Below the pieces are notes generated by a model. It searched no databases, was not told the DNA's origin, and saw nothing but the letters and a program-made list of their open reading frames with translations. From the NCBI GenBank assembly GCA_963843385.1, contig CAWJJY010000003.1, positions 682,001 through 746,000 on the forward strand: a DNA stretch of 64,000 nt. Reading direction: 5' to 3'. The first letter of the stretch is position 1, and the number at the start of each line of letters is the position of its first letter. The position numbers and the translations under genes are program-made. The DNA is from CAVOHU01 sp963843385. Its GTDB lineage: Bacteria; Acidobacteriota; Vicinamibacteria; Vicinamibacterales; JAKQTR01. Below, piece by piece: positions 1 through 8,168 of this stretch.

Positions 1-1
1 G

Positions 2-598
2 CCGGCACACAGCGATCCGCAGGACGAGCGCGATGCACGGCTGGTGGCCGAACGATTCGCGCTTCAGACAGTCTCAATCGACCTCTCGAACATCTACGAC
101 TCGTTGATCGCGGATGCGCAACATGCGATGCGCGCCAGCCTCGCCCCGAAACGGGACGTCGATGAGCGCGCCAGTCGTCTGTCGCTGGCCAACGTCAAGC
201 CGCGCCTGCGGATGACCGCGCTCTATTTCACGGCGAACCGGCTCAACTACCTGCTGGCGGGCACCGGCAACCGAAGCGAGATCGCCATCGGCTACTACAC
301 CAAGTACGGGGACGGCGGCGTCGATCTCCTGCCGCTTGGGTCTCTCGTGAAGAGCCAGGTGCGCGAGCTTGCGAGGGAAGTGGGCGTACCGGATCGAATC
401 ATCGACAAGGCGCCGAGCGCCGGGCTGTGGCTGGGACAGACCGATGAAGGTGAAATGGGCTTCACCTACGTGGAGCTCGAAACCTATCTTCGCCTCGGGC
501 CTTCCGGTCTCCCGCCGGCCCTGGTCGCGAAGATCGAGCGCCTGGCCCGGGTCAGCGAGCACAAGCGGCAGCTGCCGCCGGTATTCCAGGCGGGGTAA
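2..598 (+). CDS. nadE: NAD(+) synthetase, 5'-truncated by window edge
   Basis: C-terminal part of an ammonia-dependent NAD+ synthetase, which amidates deaminated NAD+ using ATP in the last step of NAD biosynthesis. The reading frame is open from the first bases of the window, so the real start lies upstream; an in-frame GTG at 44 is not needed. The segment TGNRSEIAIGYYTKYGDGG followed by the VKSQVRELA helix and the KAPSAGLWLGQTDEGEMGF loop is the conserved NadE substrate-binding region. The ATP-pyrophosphatase SGGxDS motif would be upstream and is not visible. The gene ends 4 bp from the oppositely oriented transketolase-like gene, with no room for a dedicated terminator. Confidence 0.93.
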   Translation, partial: PAHSDPQDERDARLVAERFALQTVSIDLSNIYDSLIADAQHAMRASLAPKRDVDERASRLSLANVKPRLRMTALYFTANRLNYLLAGTGNRSEIAIGYYTKYGDGGVDLLPLGSLVKSQVRELAREVGVPDRIIDKAPSAGLWLGQTDEGEMGFTYVELETYLRLGPSGLPPALVAKIERLARVSEHKRQLPPVFQAG

Positions 599-602
599 TC
601 CT

Positions 603-2879
603 TCACCCGCCGCCGACGATCGCCGCGATCAGTTTCTCCTCCGTGATGCCGTAGTGTTCCCAGACCTGGATGAAGTGATCCGACGGCGCGATCTGCGGAT
701 CGACGATCCCCAAGTGCTCCAGTTGCATGCCGGTTCCCGCCAGGTGGGAGGCCACGTGTCCCGCGAAGCCACGGAGGCCTGACCCGATCGTGCCGATCAG
801 GCCGTCTTCGATCGTGATCACTCGCGTGTAGCGCCCGGCGAGGCCCGGCAGGAACGACTCGTCGAGCGGGAACCCGTTCACGATGTAGACATCGGCGGCG
901 ACGCCGCGGGCCATCGCCTTCTCGGCCGCGCCCCCCGCCAGGTAGCTCGGCGCCCCGACGGCCAGCACCGCAGTTGCAGCGCCCGGGTACTGGCGGTACG
1001 CCGTGGCCGGCGTCCAGAGGTCCTTCGCGTTCCAGAGGGGATCGGCCGTGCCGGACCTGGTGAGGACAGGCAGATTGTCTCGGGAGACGGCAACGATGTG
1101 GCCGCCCATGGCGGAGGCGGCGTCTTTCACCGCCAGGAATGCCGCGCGAGCGTCGGCCGGCGCGTAGAACCTCCGCAAGTACGGAAGATACCCGAGGCCG
1201 AGGTTGATCCAGTCGAGGCTCCATCCCGAGAAGTGATCCCGGCCCGTGCACGCACCCACGTGGGCCAGGTGCATCAGGACATTGAGCCCCTCGTTCAATC
1301 CGGTCAGGTTGCGCTGGTAGCGCCAGAGCTCGAACCCCTCGCGGGCAATCCCCTCGAAGAACGCCGTGAAGGTGGCGAAGACGTTCAGCTGGGGCTCGCG
1401 GCTGCTGAACGCCAGGCCGTTGGTCATCAGCGCGGCGGCCTGTTCCTGGATGCTCATCTCGAAACGGTGCCCGGGAGGCACGAGCGCCGCGGCCTTCCCC
1501 AGCTTGGTCGACGGGTCGAGGTCGCACGAGACGAAGAAGCACCGCTCGGGGAACTTCCGCGCCAAGGCGGCATAGGCCGCCTCCGAGCCCGCTCGGGCAG
1601 AGACCCATTTGTCGGTCGGTGGGAGCACGATCGACTCGACGTCCTCACGATTCAACACGAGGTTCGGCGTGCCCTTGGCGGGGCGCGCCGTGGTCACCAC
1701 GACCCTTGGCGGCGCGCTGCGCAGCCGCGCCAGCGCCGAGGCTTCCTCGGGCGTCAGCCTGAGCAACGGGCCCGAGAGCACCTCGGCCGCATCGCGGCCC
1801 TTCATGCCGCCGTCGTGGTGCGCCTCACCGCCCGGAAGCAGGTTGACGTAGAAGAGACACTGCAGCATCGCGTGGACGTCGCGGAAGCTCATCAGCGAGC
1901 CGGGAATCCAGATTTCCGTCTGCAGGTCCACCTTCTGTTTCGCCGCAAACGCCTGCAACTCGGCCGAGACGCCGTACATCTGGCCGAACGACGCCAGCGT
2001 GACGCGTTTCTCGGAAGTCGAGCGGAATCCCGTCGGAAAGATCAGGGCCGGTTCGCCAGCCTGGGACAGGCTGTAGGCCTCGCCGTACGCCTGGAACAGC
2101 CGGCGCCGATCGTGGAGCGACGGGATCTCGAGCACGCGGATCCCGAGGCTCGCGATGATCGGCCGCGGATCCTTGTTCATGATGCGCGAGGTCTGCCCGG
2201 ACAACTGGATGCCATTCCGGTGCATTACGAAGATGATCGGCGCGTGGTGCAGGCTGGCCGCGACGAACCCGTTGAGCGCCTGGCCCGAGATCCATCCAGC
2301 GTCCCCGCAGTGACAGATGACGATCGATCCCGGCCCCTTCTTCGCCTTGAGCCCGAGGGCCTGACCGGTGCCGACGGCCACCATGGCGCCCAGCCGGCCG
2401 GAGCTGAGTTCCGTTCCGCCCGGCACAAAGGACACGTGGCCCGCGATATCGAGGCTCCGGCGAAAACCGTCGACGACCCGATGCTCGGGAAGGAAGCCCA
2501 GGGCCGAGAGCGCCGAGTAATACCCGACGCTGGTGTGGCCGTGCTCGATCGTGAAGTGCCGCCGGTCGTAGTCCACGACGCCGAGCGTCATCAGCAGCGC
2601 GGGAATCAGCTCGAGCCCCCCGCCCAGGTGGTCGATGTCGCCGGCCCTCGCGAGCGACGCCAGTGCGTTGATGGCGATGGCGGCGGCCGTCTTCTCCAGA
2701 CCGGCCAGCGCGAGGTCGTTCTCGGCGGTGAGCGTGCCGCTCTCGAGGTTCAACCTGAAGGGCAGCACGTCGGATTGGAACCGTTCGCCCACCAGGGGCG
2801 ATGAGGCGATCAACGCCGTGTTACGTCCGGCCTGGGCGGCCGTCAAGCTCCGCAACGACGTCATGGGAACAGTGTTCAT
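603..2879 (-). CDS. Transketolase-like thiamine-diphosphate enzyme
   Basis: A 758-residue protein with the layout of transketolase: a ThDP-binding N domain, then a pyrimidine-binding domain and a C-terminal domain. Residues 111-130 carry the His-rich EHGHTSVGYYSALSALGFLP segment. Residues 191-228 (CGDAGWISGQALNGF onward) sit where transketolases have the GDG...N Mg-ThDP motif, here GDA. The later FEMSIQEQAAALMTNGLAFS block matches the E1/transketolase active-site Glu region. The ATG at 2879 was chosen because the long open frame upstream is only the antisense of the next gene; ATG 2864 is an alternative. It is divergent from the isocitrate dehydrogenase gene. Substrate specificity cannot be read from the sequence; a pentose-phosphate role is inferred. 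Confidence 0.8.
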   Translation of the reverse strand: MNTVPMTSLRSLTAAQAGRNTALIASSPLVGERFQSDVLPFRLNLESGTLTAENDLALAGLEKTAAAIAINALASLARAGDIDHLGGGLELIPALLMTLGVVDYDRRHFTIEHGHTSVGYYSALSALGFLPEHRVVDGFRRSLDIAGHVSFVPGGTELSSGRLGAMVAVGTGQALGLKAKKGPGSIVICHCGDAGWISGQALNGFVAASLHHAPIIFVMHRNGIQLSGQTSRIMNKDPRPIIASLGIRVLEIPSLHDRRRLFQAYGEAYSLSQAGEPALIFPTGFRSTSEKRVTLASFGQMYGVSAELQAFAAKQKVDLQTEIWIPGSLMSFRDVHAMLQCLFYVNLLPGGEAHHDGGMKGRDAAEVLSGPLLRLTPEEASALARLRSAPPRVVVTTARPAKGTPNLVLNREDVESIVLPPTDKWVSARAGSEAAYAALARKFPERCFFVSCDLDPSTKLGKAAALVPPGHRFEMSIQEQAAALMTNGLAFSSREPQLNVFATFTAFFEGIAREGFELWRYQRNLTGLNEGLNVLMHLAHVGACTGRDHFSGWSLDWINLGLGYLPYLRRFYAPADARAAFLAVKDAASAMGGHIVAVSRDNLPVLTRSGTADPLWNAKDLWTPATAYRQYPGAATAVLAVGAPSYLAGGAAEKAMARGVAADVYIVNGFPLDESFLPGLAGRYTRVITIEDGLIGTIGSGLRGFAGHVASHLAGTGMQLEHLGIVDPQIAPSDHFIQVWEHYGITEEKLIAAIVGGG

Positions 2880-2988
2880 GGCGGTATGGATCTGTGTGCC
2901 GGCTCGAGAGGATTCCGACCTCGGCCTGCGGCCCCGCCTCCGCACGGAGCGGGCCGCCGATGCCTGCCTGGAGGCCCTCGTCAACGCT

Positions 2989-2994
2989 AGCATA
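2989..2994 (-). promoter_or_regulatory. Extended -10 box for the transketolase-like gene
   Basis: On the minus strand the sequence reads TTGGTATGCT, a TGn-TATGCT extended -10 element, about 110 nt before the ATG at 2879. No convincing -35 hexamer precedes it. Confidence 0.4.
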
Positions 2995-3030
2995 CCAATT
3001 CGGAACGGCGTCGCGGTGCGGCAGGCCCGA

Positions 3031-3036
3031 TATAAT
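3031..3036 (+). promoter_or_regulatory. TATAAT -10 box, likely leaderless start of icd-like gene
   Basis: A perfect TATAAT ends 8 nt before the ATG at 3045, which would put the transcript start within about 2 nt of the start codon. No -35 is evident. No Shine-Dalgarno fits between. Confidence 0.6.
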
Positions 3037-3044
3037 GGGGGGCC

Positions 3045-4073
3045 ATGGCTCATACCGTGACCCTCGTGCCCGGCGACGGCATCGGACCGGAGGTGTCCGC
3101 CGCGGTGGTGCGAATCCTGAAGGCGTCTGGCGCCGAGATCGAGTGGGAGCGTCACGACGCGGGGATCCTGGCTCTCGAACGCCATGGCACGACGCTCCCT
3201 CCGGCGCTGCTCGATTCCATCAGGCGGACCAAGGTCGGGCTGAAGGGGCCGCTGACGACCCCGGTCGGGGGCGGCTTCTCGAGCGTGAATGTCGGGCTGC
3301 GCCGGGCACTCGATCTGTTCGCCAATCTCCGGCCCGTCTTCAATCTTCCGGGTGTGCCCGCCCGGTTCGAACACGTCGACCTGATCCTGGTTCGCGAGAA
3401 CACCGAGGACCTGTACTCGGGGCTGGAGCACGAAGTCGTGCCGGGGGTGGTGGAGAGCCTGAAGATCATCACCGAGCGGGCCTCGACGCGCATCGCGCGG
3501 TTTGCCTTCGACTACGCGCGGGCCAATCGGCGATCGAAGGTCACGGCCGTGCACAAGGCGAACATCATGAAGCTCAGCGACGGGCTGTTCCTCGATTGCG
3601 CCAGGACGATGGCGAGGGACTATCTCGACATCGCCTACGACGAGCGCATCGTCGATGCCGCCTGCATGCACCTGGTGATGAACCCGGAGCGGTTCGATGT
3701 CCTGCTGATGCCGAACCTGTACGGTGATATCCTGTCGGACCTTTGCGCCGGCCTGGTGGGTGGACTCGGAGTGGTCGGCAGCGCGAATGTGGGCGTCGAG
3801 TGTTCCGTCTTCGAGGCGGTGCACGGCACGGCGCCGGACATCGCCGGCCGGAACGTGGCGAATCCCATGGCGCTCCTGCTCTCGGCGGTGCTCATGCTGC
3901 GCCACATCGGCGAGGGCGCGTGCGCCGATCGCATCATGACGTCGCTGACCCGCGTGCTCGGGGACCCCTCGGCCCGCACGCGCGACATGGGGGGCAGCGC
4001 CACGACGACGGAGTTCACCAACGCGATGTGCCGGGAGATCGAGTCCGGCGCGGATCCGGCGACCGCGGGATAG
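3045..4073 (+). CDS. NAD-dependent isocitrate dehydrogenase (IDH3-type)
   Basis: A 342-residue member of the isocitrate/isopropylmalate dehydrogenase family, oxidatively decarboxylating a 2-hydroxy acid with NAD(P)+. VPGDGIGPEV (residues 8-17) is the N-terminal signature. LVRENTEDLYSGLEH is the substrate loop typical of NAD-IDH and the eukaryotic IDH3 subunits. AVHKANIMK gives the catalytic Lys. NLYGDILSDLCAGLVGGLG carries the metal-binding Asp pair, and HGTAPDIAGRNVANP is the cofactor loop. Length is normal for IDH3-like enzymes and much shorter than E. coli Icd. Homoisocitrate or isopropylmalate activity cannot be excluded, but the TEDLYSG loop and two citrate synthases nearby favour a TCA-cycle role. 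Confidence 0.85.
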   Translation: MAHTVTLVPGDGIGPEVSAAVVRILKASGAEIEWERHDAGILALERHGTTLPPALLDSIRRTKVGLKGPLTTPVGGGFSSVNVGLRRALDLFANLRPVFNLPGVPARFEHVDLILVRENTEDLYSGLEHEVVPGVVESLKIITERASTRIARFAFDYARANRRSKVTAVHKANIMKLSDGLFLDCARTMARDYLDIAYDERIVDAACMHLVMNPERFDVLLMPNLYGDILSDLCAGLVGGLGVVGSANVGVECSVFEAVHGTAPDIAGRNVANPMALLLSAVLMLRHIGEGACADRIMTSLTRVLGDPSARTRDMGGSATTTEFTNAMCREIESGADPATAG

Positions 4074-4167
4074 CACGGCACGATTCGGCCCGGGCGGTCG
4101 GGGGCACGCCAAGGGGCGCGCGACGCCGGGGCCACGCGGGCGCACTTGTTCCCTGACACGACACCGC

Positions 4168-5301
4168 ATGTCGAAGAACCCGTCGGACGACATCACAGCT
4201 GGCGTACTGGGCAACCAGGAAATCGTGACGCTCCTCCAGGGCGCGCACGGCCTCAGCCCGAACGAAGCGCGCGATCAGGTCCTCGCCTATCTCGACGAGC
4301 TGCGCACCACACAGCGCCTGCGGCTCTATCGGCTGCTGCGCCACCCGCTGTTCTTCCTGCTCCGGCACGTCCGCCGCATCTCGGAACATCCCGAGTACCC
4401 TCAACAGGCGATTCAGTCCGGGCATGTACTCTACGTCTCGAACCACAAGAGTCACGTCGACTATCTCGTCGAACCGCTCGTGCTCGACGCCGCGGGCGTC
4501 CCGCCCCCCGTCATCGCAGCAGGCATCAACCTGTTCGGCGGAGTCCTGGGCCTGCTGCACCGGCACGTGACCGGGGCCGTCCCGATTCGGCGCAATACGA
4601 GGGACCCGGTCTACCTGCTGACGCTGAAGGCGTACATCGCCGAGGTCCTCCTGCGCCATGACCTGCTCTTCTACTTCGAGGGCGGCCGCAGCTACAGCGG
4701 AGAGATCAAGCCGCCCAAGACGGGCCTGTTCCACTCGGGCCTGCAGGCCGCCCGGGAACACCTCTCCGTGGTCCCGATGGCGATCGCCTACGACGTGGTG
4801 CTCGAGGAACGGGCGCTGGCACGGCAGGGGGTCAAGCGAAAGCAGCGGTCCTTCGTGAGCGAACTGAGCGAGATGCTGAGCCCCTCGGTGGGGTACGAGA
4901 GCCGGGCGTTCGTCACCTTCGGCGAGCCCATTCCCCTCAGCGATTACGATCCGGCATCAAGGCGGGATGTGCTCGATCTCGCGCACCGGACCCGCGACAT
5001 CATCGGGCGGATGCACAAGGTCGTTCCGACCGCCATCGTCGCGACGTCGATGCTGCCGAACATCAGCCGATCCGACCTCGAGTCGCGCGTGTCGGCCACG
5101 CTGGAGCTCCTCCAGCAGGCCGGCGCCAACCTGTCCGAACACGAGGCGCGCGAGGTCGTGGATGACGGCGTGCGCCGGCTGGAACGGCGCGGTGTCCTGG
5201 TTGCCGGCCGCGGACGGGTGCGCGTCAAGGACCGCAGCGTGCTGCGTTACTACACCCGCACGATCGCCCACCTGCTGCCCCCCTCAGAGGACGGGGTCTG
5301 A
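4168..5301 (+). CDS. Glycerol-phosphate acyltransferase (PlsB/PlsC superfamily)
   Basis: A 377-residue acyltransferase of phospholipid synthesis, transferring an acyl chain to (lyso)glycerol-3-phosphate at the inner membrane. The catalytic H-x4-D box is NHKSHVDYL (H93, D98). The downstream GGRSYSGEIKPPKTG block matches the PlsB-type motif for binding the phosphate substrate. It is less than half the size of E. coli PlsB, lacking the long N-terminal region, so it is best called PlsB-like. The C-terminal ~70 residues look like a small helical domain. The gene ends 2 nt before the proline dehydrogenase gene, suggesting co-transcription. Confidence 0.8.
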   Translation: MSKNPSDDITAGVLGNQEIVTLLQGAHGLSPNEARDQVLAYLDELRTTQRLRLYRLLRHPLFFLLRHVRRISEHPEYPQQAIQSGHVLYVSNHKSHVDYLVEPLVLDAAGVPPPVIAAGINLFGGVLGLLHRHVTGAVPIRRNTRDPVYLLTLKAYIAEVLLRHDLLFYFEGGRSYSGEIKPPKTGLFHSGLQAAREHLSVVPMAIAYDVVLEERALARQGVKRKQRSFVSELSEMLSPSVGYESRAFVTFGEPIPLSDYDPASRRDVLDLAHRTRDIIGRMHKVVPTAIVATSMLPNISRSDLESRVSATLELLQQAGANLSEHEAREVVDDGVRRLERRGVLVAGRGRVRVKDRSVLRYYTRTIAHLLPPSEDGV

Positions 5302-5303
5302 CG

Positions 5304-6239
5304 ATGCTCGATGCTGCCTCAAAGTCGTTCTTTCACGCGCTGGCCCGAAGCGGGCGACTTGCGCGGATGGCTTCGAAATACGGAATGGCCAGGCCCACCA
5401 GCTTCGCCCGCCGGTTCATCGCCGGGGAGACCATCGAGGAAGCGATCGCCGCAGCCAGGGCGGTTCAGGCCCAGGGCATGACGCTGACGCTCGACTTGCT
5501 GGGCGAGAGCGTCACGACGCTTGCCGAAGCCGATGCCGCGTCCCGGACCTATCTCGCCATCGTCCAGAAGATCGTGGATGCGAACATCGACCGGAACGTT
5601 TCGCTCAAGCTGACTCAGCTCGGCCTGGATCTCGACCCGGCCCGGTGCCTGGCGAATGTGAAGCAGATCCTCGAGCTGGCCGGCCGGCACAGCGTGTTCG
5701 TCCGCGTGGACATGGAGAACTCGCCGTACATCCAGAAGACGCTCGACCTGTTCACGAGCGTGTGGGAGGCCGGGTTCCGGAATACCGGGGTCGTCCTGCA
5801 ATCGGCCATTCTTCGCAGCGAGGAGGATGCGAAGACGATGAACCGGATGGGTGTGCGCGTCCGCCTGGTCAAGGGCGCCTACATGGAACCCCGCAGCGTG
5901 GCGCACCAGGCCAAGGCGGAGGTGGACGCGGCCTACGTGCGGATCATGCGCACGCTGCTGTCCGAAGGGAACTACCCGGCGATCGGCACGCACGACCCGG
6001 CCATGATCAATGCGACCAGGGCCTACGCGAAGGAACAGGGCATCAGCCCGGACCGGTTCGAATTCCAGATGCTGTTCGGCATCCGCCGCGATCTGCAGAG
6101 CCAGCTCGTAAAGGACGGCTACCGGATGCGAGTCTACCTGCCGTACGGCACGCAGTGGTTTCCGTATTTCATGCGGCGGCTGGGCGAGCGGCCCGCCAAC
6201 GTCGGGTTCGTGCTGAAGGGCATCATCAGGGACGTTTAG
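5304..6239 (+). CDS. Proline dehydrogenase (monofunctional)
   Basis: A 311-residue FAD enzyme oxidising L-proline to pyrroline-5-carboxylate at the membrane and passing electrons to quinone. It has the PutA-type TIM barrel: NVSLKLTQLGLDLD, FVRVDMENSPY, VRLVKGAYMEP (flavin/substrate Lys), AIGTHDPAMI and FEFQMLFGIRRDLQ. The closing YLPYGTQWFPYFMRRLGERPAN helix carries the paired Arg that bind the proline carboxylate. There is no fused P5C-dehydrogenase domain, and none is encoded nearby. The start at 5304 lies 2 nt after the acyltransferase stop. Confidence 0.92.
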   Translation: MLDAASKSFFHALARSGRLARMASKYGMARPTSFARRFIAGETIEEAIAAARAVQAQGMTLTLDLLGESVTTLAEADAASRTYLAIVQKIVDANIDRNVSLKLTQLGLDLDPARCLANVKQILELAGRHSVFVRVDMENSPYIQKTLDLFTSVWEAGFRNTGVVLQSAILRSEEDAKTMNRMGVRVRLVKGAYMEPRSVAHQAKAEVDAAYVRIMRTLLSEGNYPAIGTHDPAMINATRAYAKEQGISPDRFEFQMLFGIRRDLQSQLVKDGYRMRVYLPYGTQWFPYFMRRLGERPANVGFVLKGIIRDV

Positions 6240-6269
6240 TACGGGCCCCAAGCCCCTGTTGACCGGCGG

Positions 6270-6275
6270 TATCAT
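6270..6275 (+). promoter_or_regulatory. TATCAT -10 box before the CCA-adding enzyme
   Basis: TATCAT ends 9 nt before the ATG at 6285, the same close spacing seen at 3031, 28134 and 58840, so the transcript is probably leaderless or nearly so. The TTGACC at 6259 is too close (5 nt) to be its -35. Confidence 0.45.
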
Positions 6276-6284
6276 GGACCGCAC

Positions 6285-7667
6285 ATGCCCGGCGCCGAAA
6301 ATCAGTCTGCCGATCTCGCCTTCATTCGTGCGCTGGCGGACCGCATGCGCTCCGAGGGCGGACGCGCGCTCGTCGTCGGCGGCTGGGTGCGCGATCGTCT
6401 ACTCGGTCGCGAGTCGAACGATGTCGATCTCGAGATCTACGGTCTTTCGGCGGGACGAGTCCGAGCCGTGCTCGAGGGCTTCGGACGCGTCGACCTGGTG
6501 GGCGAGAGCTTCACCGTGTTCAAGGTGCGCGGCGTCGACGTGGCGCTGCCGCGGCGGGACTCCAAGACGGGGCGCGGCCACCGGGGGTTCGACGTGGCCG
6601 GCGACCCGGACATGTCGGTCGCCGAGGCCACGCGCCGCCGCGACTTCACCATCAACGCGATGCTCTGGGATCCGCTCGACAACGAGTACATCGACCTCTA
6701 TGGGGGGCGCGAAGACCTGTCGCGACGCGTGCTGCGCGCGGTCGACCTGTCACGGTTCGGCGACGACAGCCTCCGCGTGCTTCGTGCGCTGCAGTTCGCG
6801 GCGCGGTTCGAGTTCGAGATCGACGCGGCGACCAGGGACCTGTGCCGGCGCATCCCGCTCGACGACCTGCCGAGCGAGCGGGTGTTCGGCGAAATCGAAA
6901 AGCTCCTGCTCGCGGCGCGGCGCCCCTCGATCGGCTTCGCGCTCGCGCGCGACCTCGCGGTCGTCGAACGCATCCTGCCCGAAATGGCGGCGCTCATCGG
7001 CTGCGCGCAGGAACCGGATTGGCACCCGGAAGGCGACGTCTGGACGCACACGCTGATGGTCATCGACCTGGCCCGGCAGGACATCGACGATCTCGATCGG
7101 GCTCGAGGCCTGACCGTCATGCTCGGCGCGGTGTGCCACGACTTCGGCAAGCCTGCCACCACCGCCGTGCTCGACGGACGGATCCGATCGCCGAACCACG
7201 AGCCCGAGGGCGTGGCGCCGGCCCTGGCGATGCTCGACCGTCTGAATGTCCACACCATCGACGGCTTCGACGTGCGGCATCACGTCGTCGGGCTGGTGGC
7301 GTATCACCTGGCGCCGGGCATGTGGCACAAGTCGCCGAACCCGGTCGGCGACGGCGCATTTCGCCGGCTCGCCCAGAAGGTCGATCTCGAGTTGCTCGCG
7401 CGGCTGGCCCGGGCGGATTGTGCGGGCCGCACCGGCATCTTCGACTGCTCGGCCATGGACTGGTTCCTCGAGCGGGCGCGCGCCCTGGGCGTGGAGCATC
7501 GGCCGCCAGCGCCCATCCTGATGGGCCGGCACCTCCTGGCGCTGGGCATGCAGCCGGGGCCTGCGATGGGAACCGTGCTGCGCGAGGTGTACGAGCGGCA
7601 ACTGGACGGCGCCGTCACCACGCTCGAAGATGCGTTGGCGTTCGTGAAGGACGGCCTCGGGCCATAG
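6285..7667 (+). CDS. cca: CCA-adding tRNA nucleotidyltransferase / poly(A) polymerase family, HD domain
   Basis: A 460-residue class II nucleotidyltransferase that builds or repairs the 3' CCA of tRNAs. ALVVGGWVRDRLLGRESNDVD holds the GG and DxD catalytic motifs. RRDFTINAMLWDP is the conserved motif after the active site. DDSLRVLRALQFAARFEFEID is the nucleotide-selection region. A C-terminal HD domain is present (CHDFGKPATT, plus further His), giving likely phosphohydrolase activity as in E. coli Cca. No promoter-distal partner is evident. Confidence 0.9.
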   Translation: MPGAENQSADLAFIRALADRMRSEGGRALVVGGWVRDRLLGRESNDVDLEIYGLSAGRVRAVLEGFGRVDLVGESFTVFKVRGVDVALPRRDSKTGRGHRGFDVAGDPDMSVAEATRRRDFTINAMLWDPLDNEYIDLYGGREDLSRRVLRAVDLSRFGDDSLRVLRALQFAARFEFEIDAATRDLCRRIPLDDLPSERVFGEIEKLLLAARRPSIGFALARDLAVVERILPEMAALIGCAQEPDWHPEGDVWTHTLMVIDLARQDIDDLDRARGLTVMLGAVCHDFGKPATTAVLDGRIRSPNHEPEGVAPALAMLDRLNVHTIDGFDVRHHVVGLVAYHLAPGMWHKSPNPVGDGAFRRLAQKVDLELLARLARADCAGRTGIFDCSAMDWFLERARALGVEHRPPAPILMGRHLLALGMQPGPAMGTVLREVYERQLDGAVTTLEDALAFVKDGLGP

Positions 7668-7819
7668 GTCTGGCCCCAATCGTATCCTGAGGCTGCACCC
7701 CTCGACGGCTTCGGCCCGAAGCGCCGATGGCGCGAGATTACTTACCGTTTCGCTGAACGATTGCACACGAAGTCGCTCAAGGTTGCGACCACTCCGTGCA
7801 TGTGGCACAATCCTTGGAT

Positions 7820-8101
7820 ATGGCAGGATATGATTTCGACTCGGGACATCCTCTCAGCGCGTCCGCGGTGGTCACTCCCGTTGCAGAAGTCACCCCCCAA
7901 TCAGCGGCGGTTCAGCGTTTCAAGACCTGCAGATGGCGCAAGCCAGCGGAAAGTGGCGTCGTCGACCATTGCTCGCACCGCGACGTGCTGCCCATGACCG
8001 GCACCACCGGGTTCGAGGCCGATTCGTGGTGCACCGAGTGCGGCTTCTACAAGATCAAGCGGACGCCCCGCAAGCGATTGCCCGAAGACCGCTACTACTG
8101 A
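7820..8101 (+). CDS. Small Zn-ribbon-like conserved protein
   Basis: A 93-residue protein whose last half is compact and well formed: a CSHRDVLPMTGTTGF segment, then SWCTECGFYKIKRTPRKR. The C-x-H and C-x2-C pairs look like a four-ligand zinc site, and the basic tail suggests nucleic-acid contact. The N-terminal half is low-complexity and probably disordered. ATG 7820 is preferred; GTG 7796 would extend it by 8 residues. Function unknown. It is convergent with the mrp gene. Confidence 0.55.
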   Translation: MAGYDFDSGHPLSASAVVTPVAEVTPQSAAVQRFKTCRWRKPAESGVVDHCSHRDVLPMTGTTGFEADSWCTECGFYKIKRTPRKRLPEDRYY

Positions 8102-8139
8102 TTCCCGCACAATTCGACGCCGCGGCCTGCTTCCGGCCC

Positions 8140-8159
8140 TCGGGCACCGCGGTGTCCGA
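8140..8159. terminator. 20 bp palindrome between convergent genes
   Basis: TCGGGCACCG faces CGGTGTCCGA with one G.T pair and no loop, lying between the stop at 8101 (+) and the stop at 8169 (-). There is no T-run on either side, so any termination function is an inference from position. Confidence 0.3.
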
Positions 8160-8168
8160 AGGGGCGCC

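Noticed and set aside
2880..4214. Extension of the transketolase-like frame to a 1203-residue protein starting at 4214 (-)
   Set aside because: The extra part is the antisense of the isocitrate dehydrogenase gene and resembles no protein; the ATG at 2879 fits the family.
6259..6275. TTGACC and TATCAT as a full promoter before the CCA gene
   Set aside because: Only 5 nt separate the hexamers, far below the 16-18 nt needed; only the -10 box was kept.
7802..7816. A sigma54-like TGGCAC-N5-TTGGA element before the small Zn-ribbon gene
   Set aside because: The -12 element is GG rather than GC, and transcription from it would begin after the preferred start codon.
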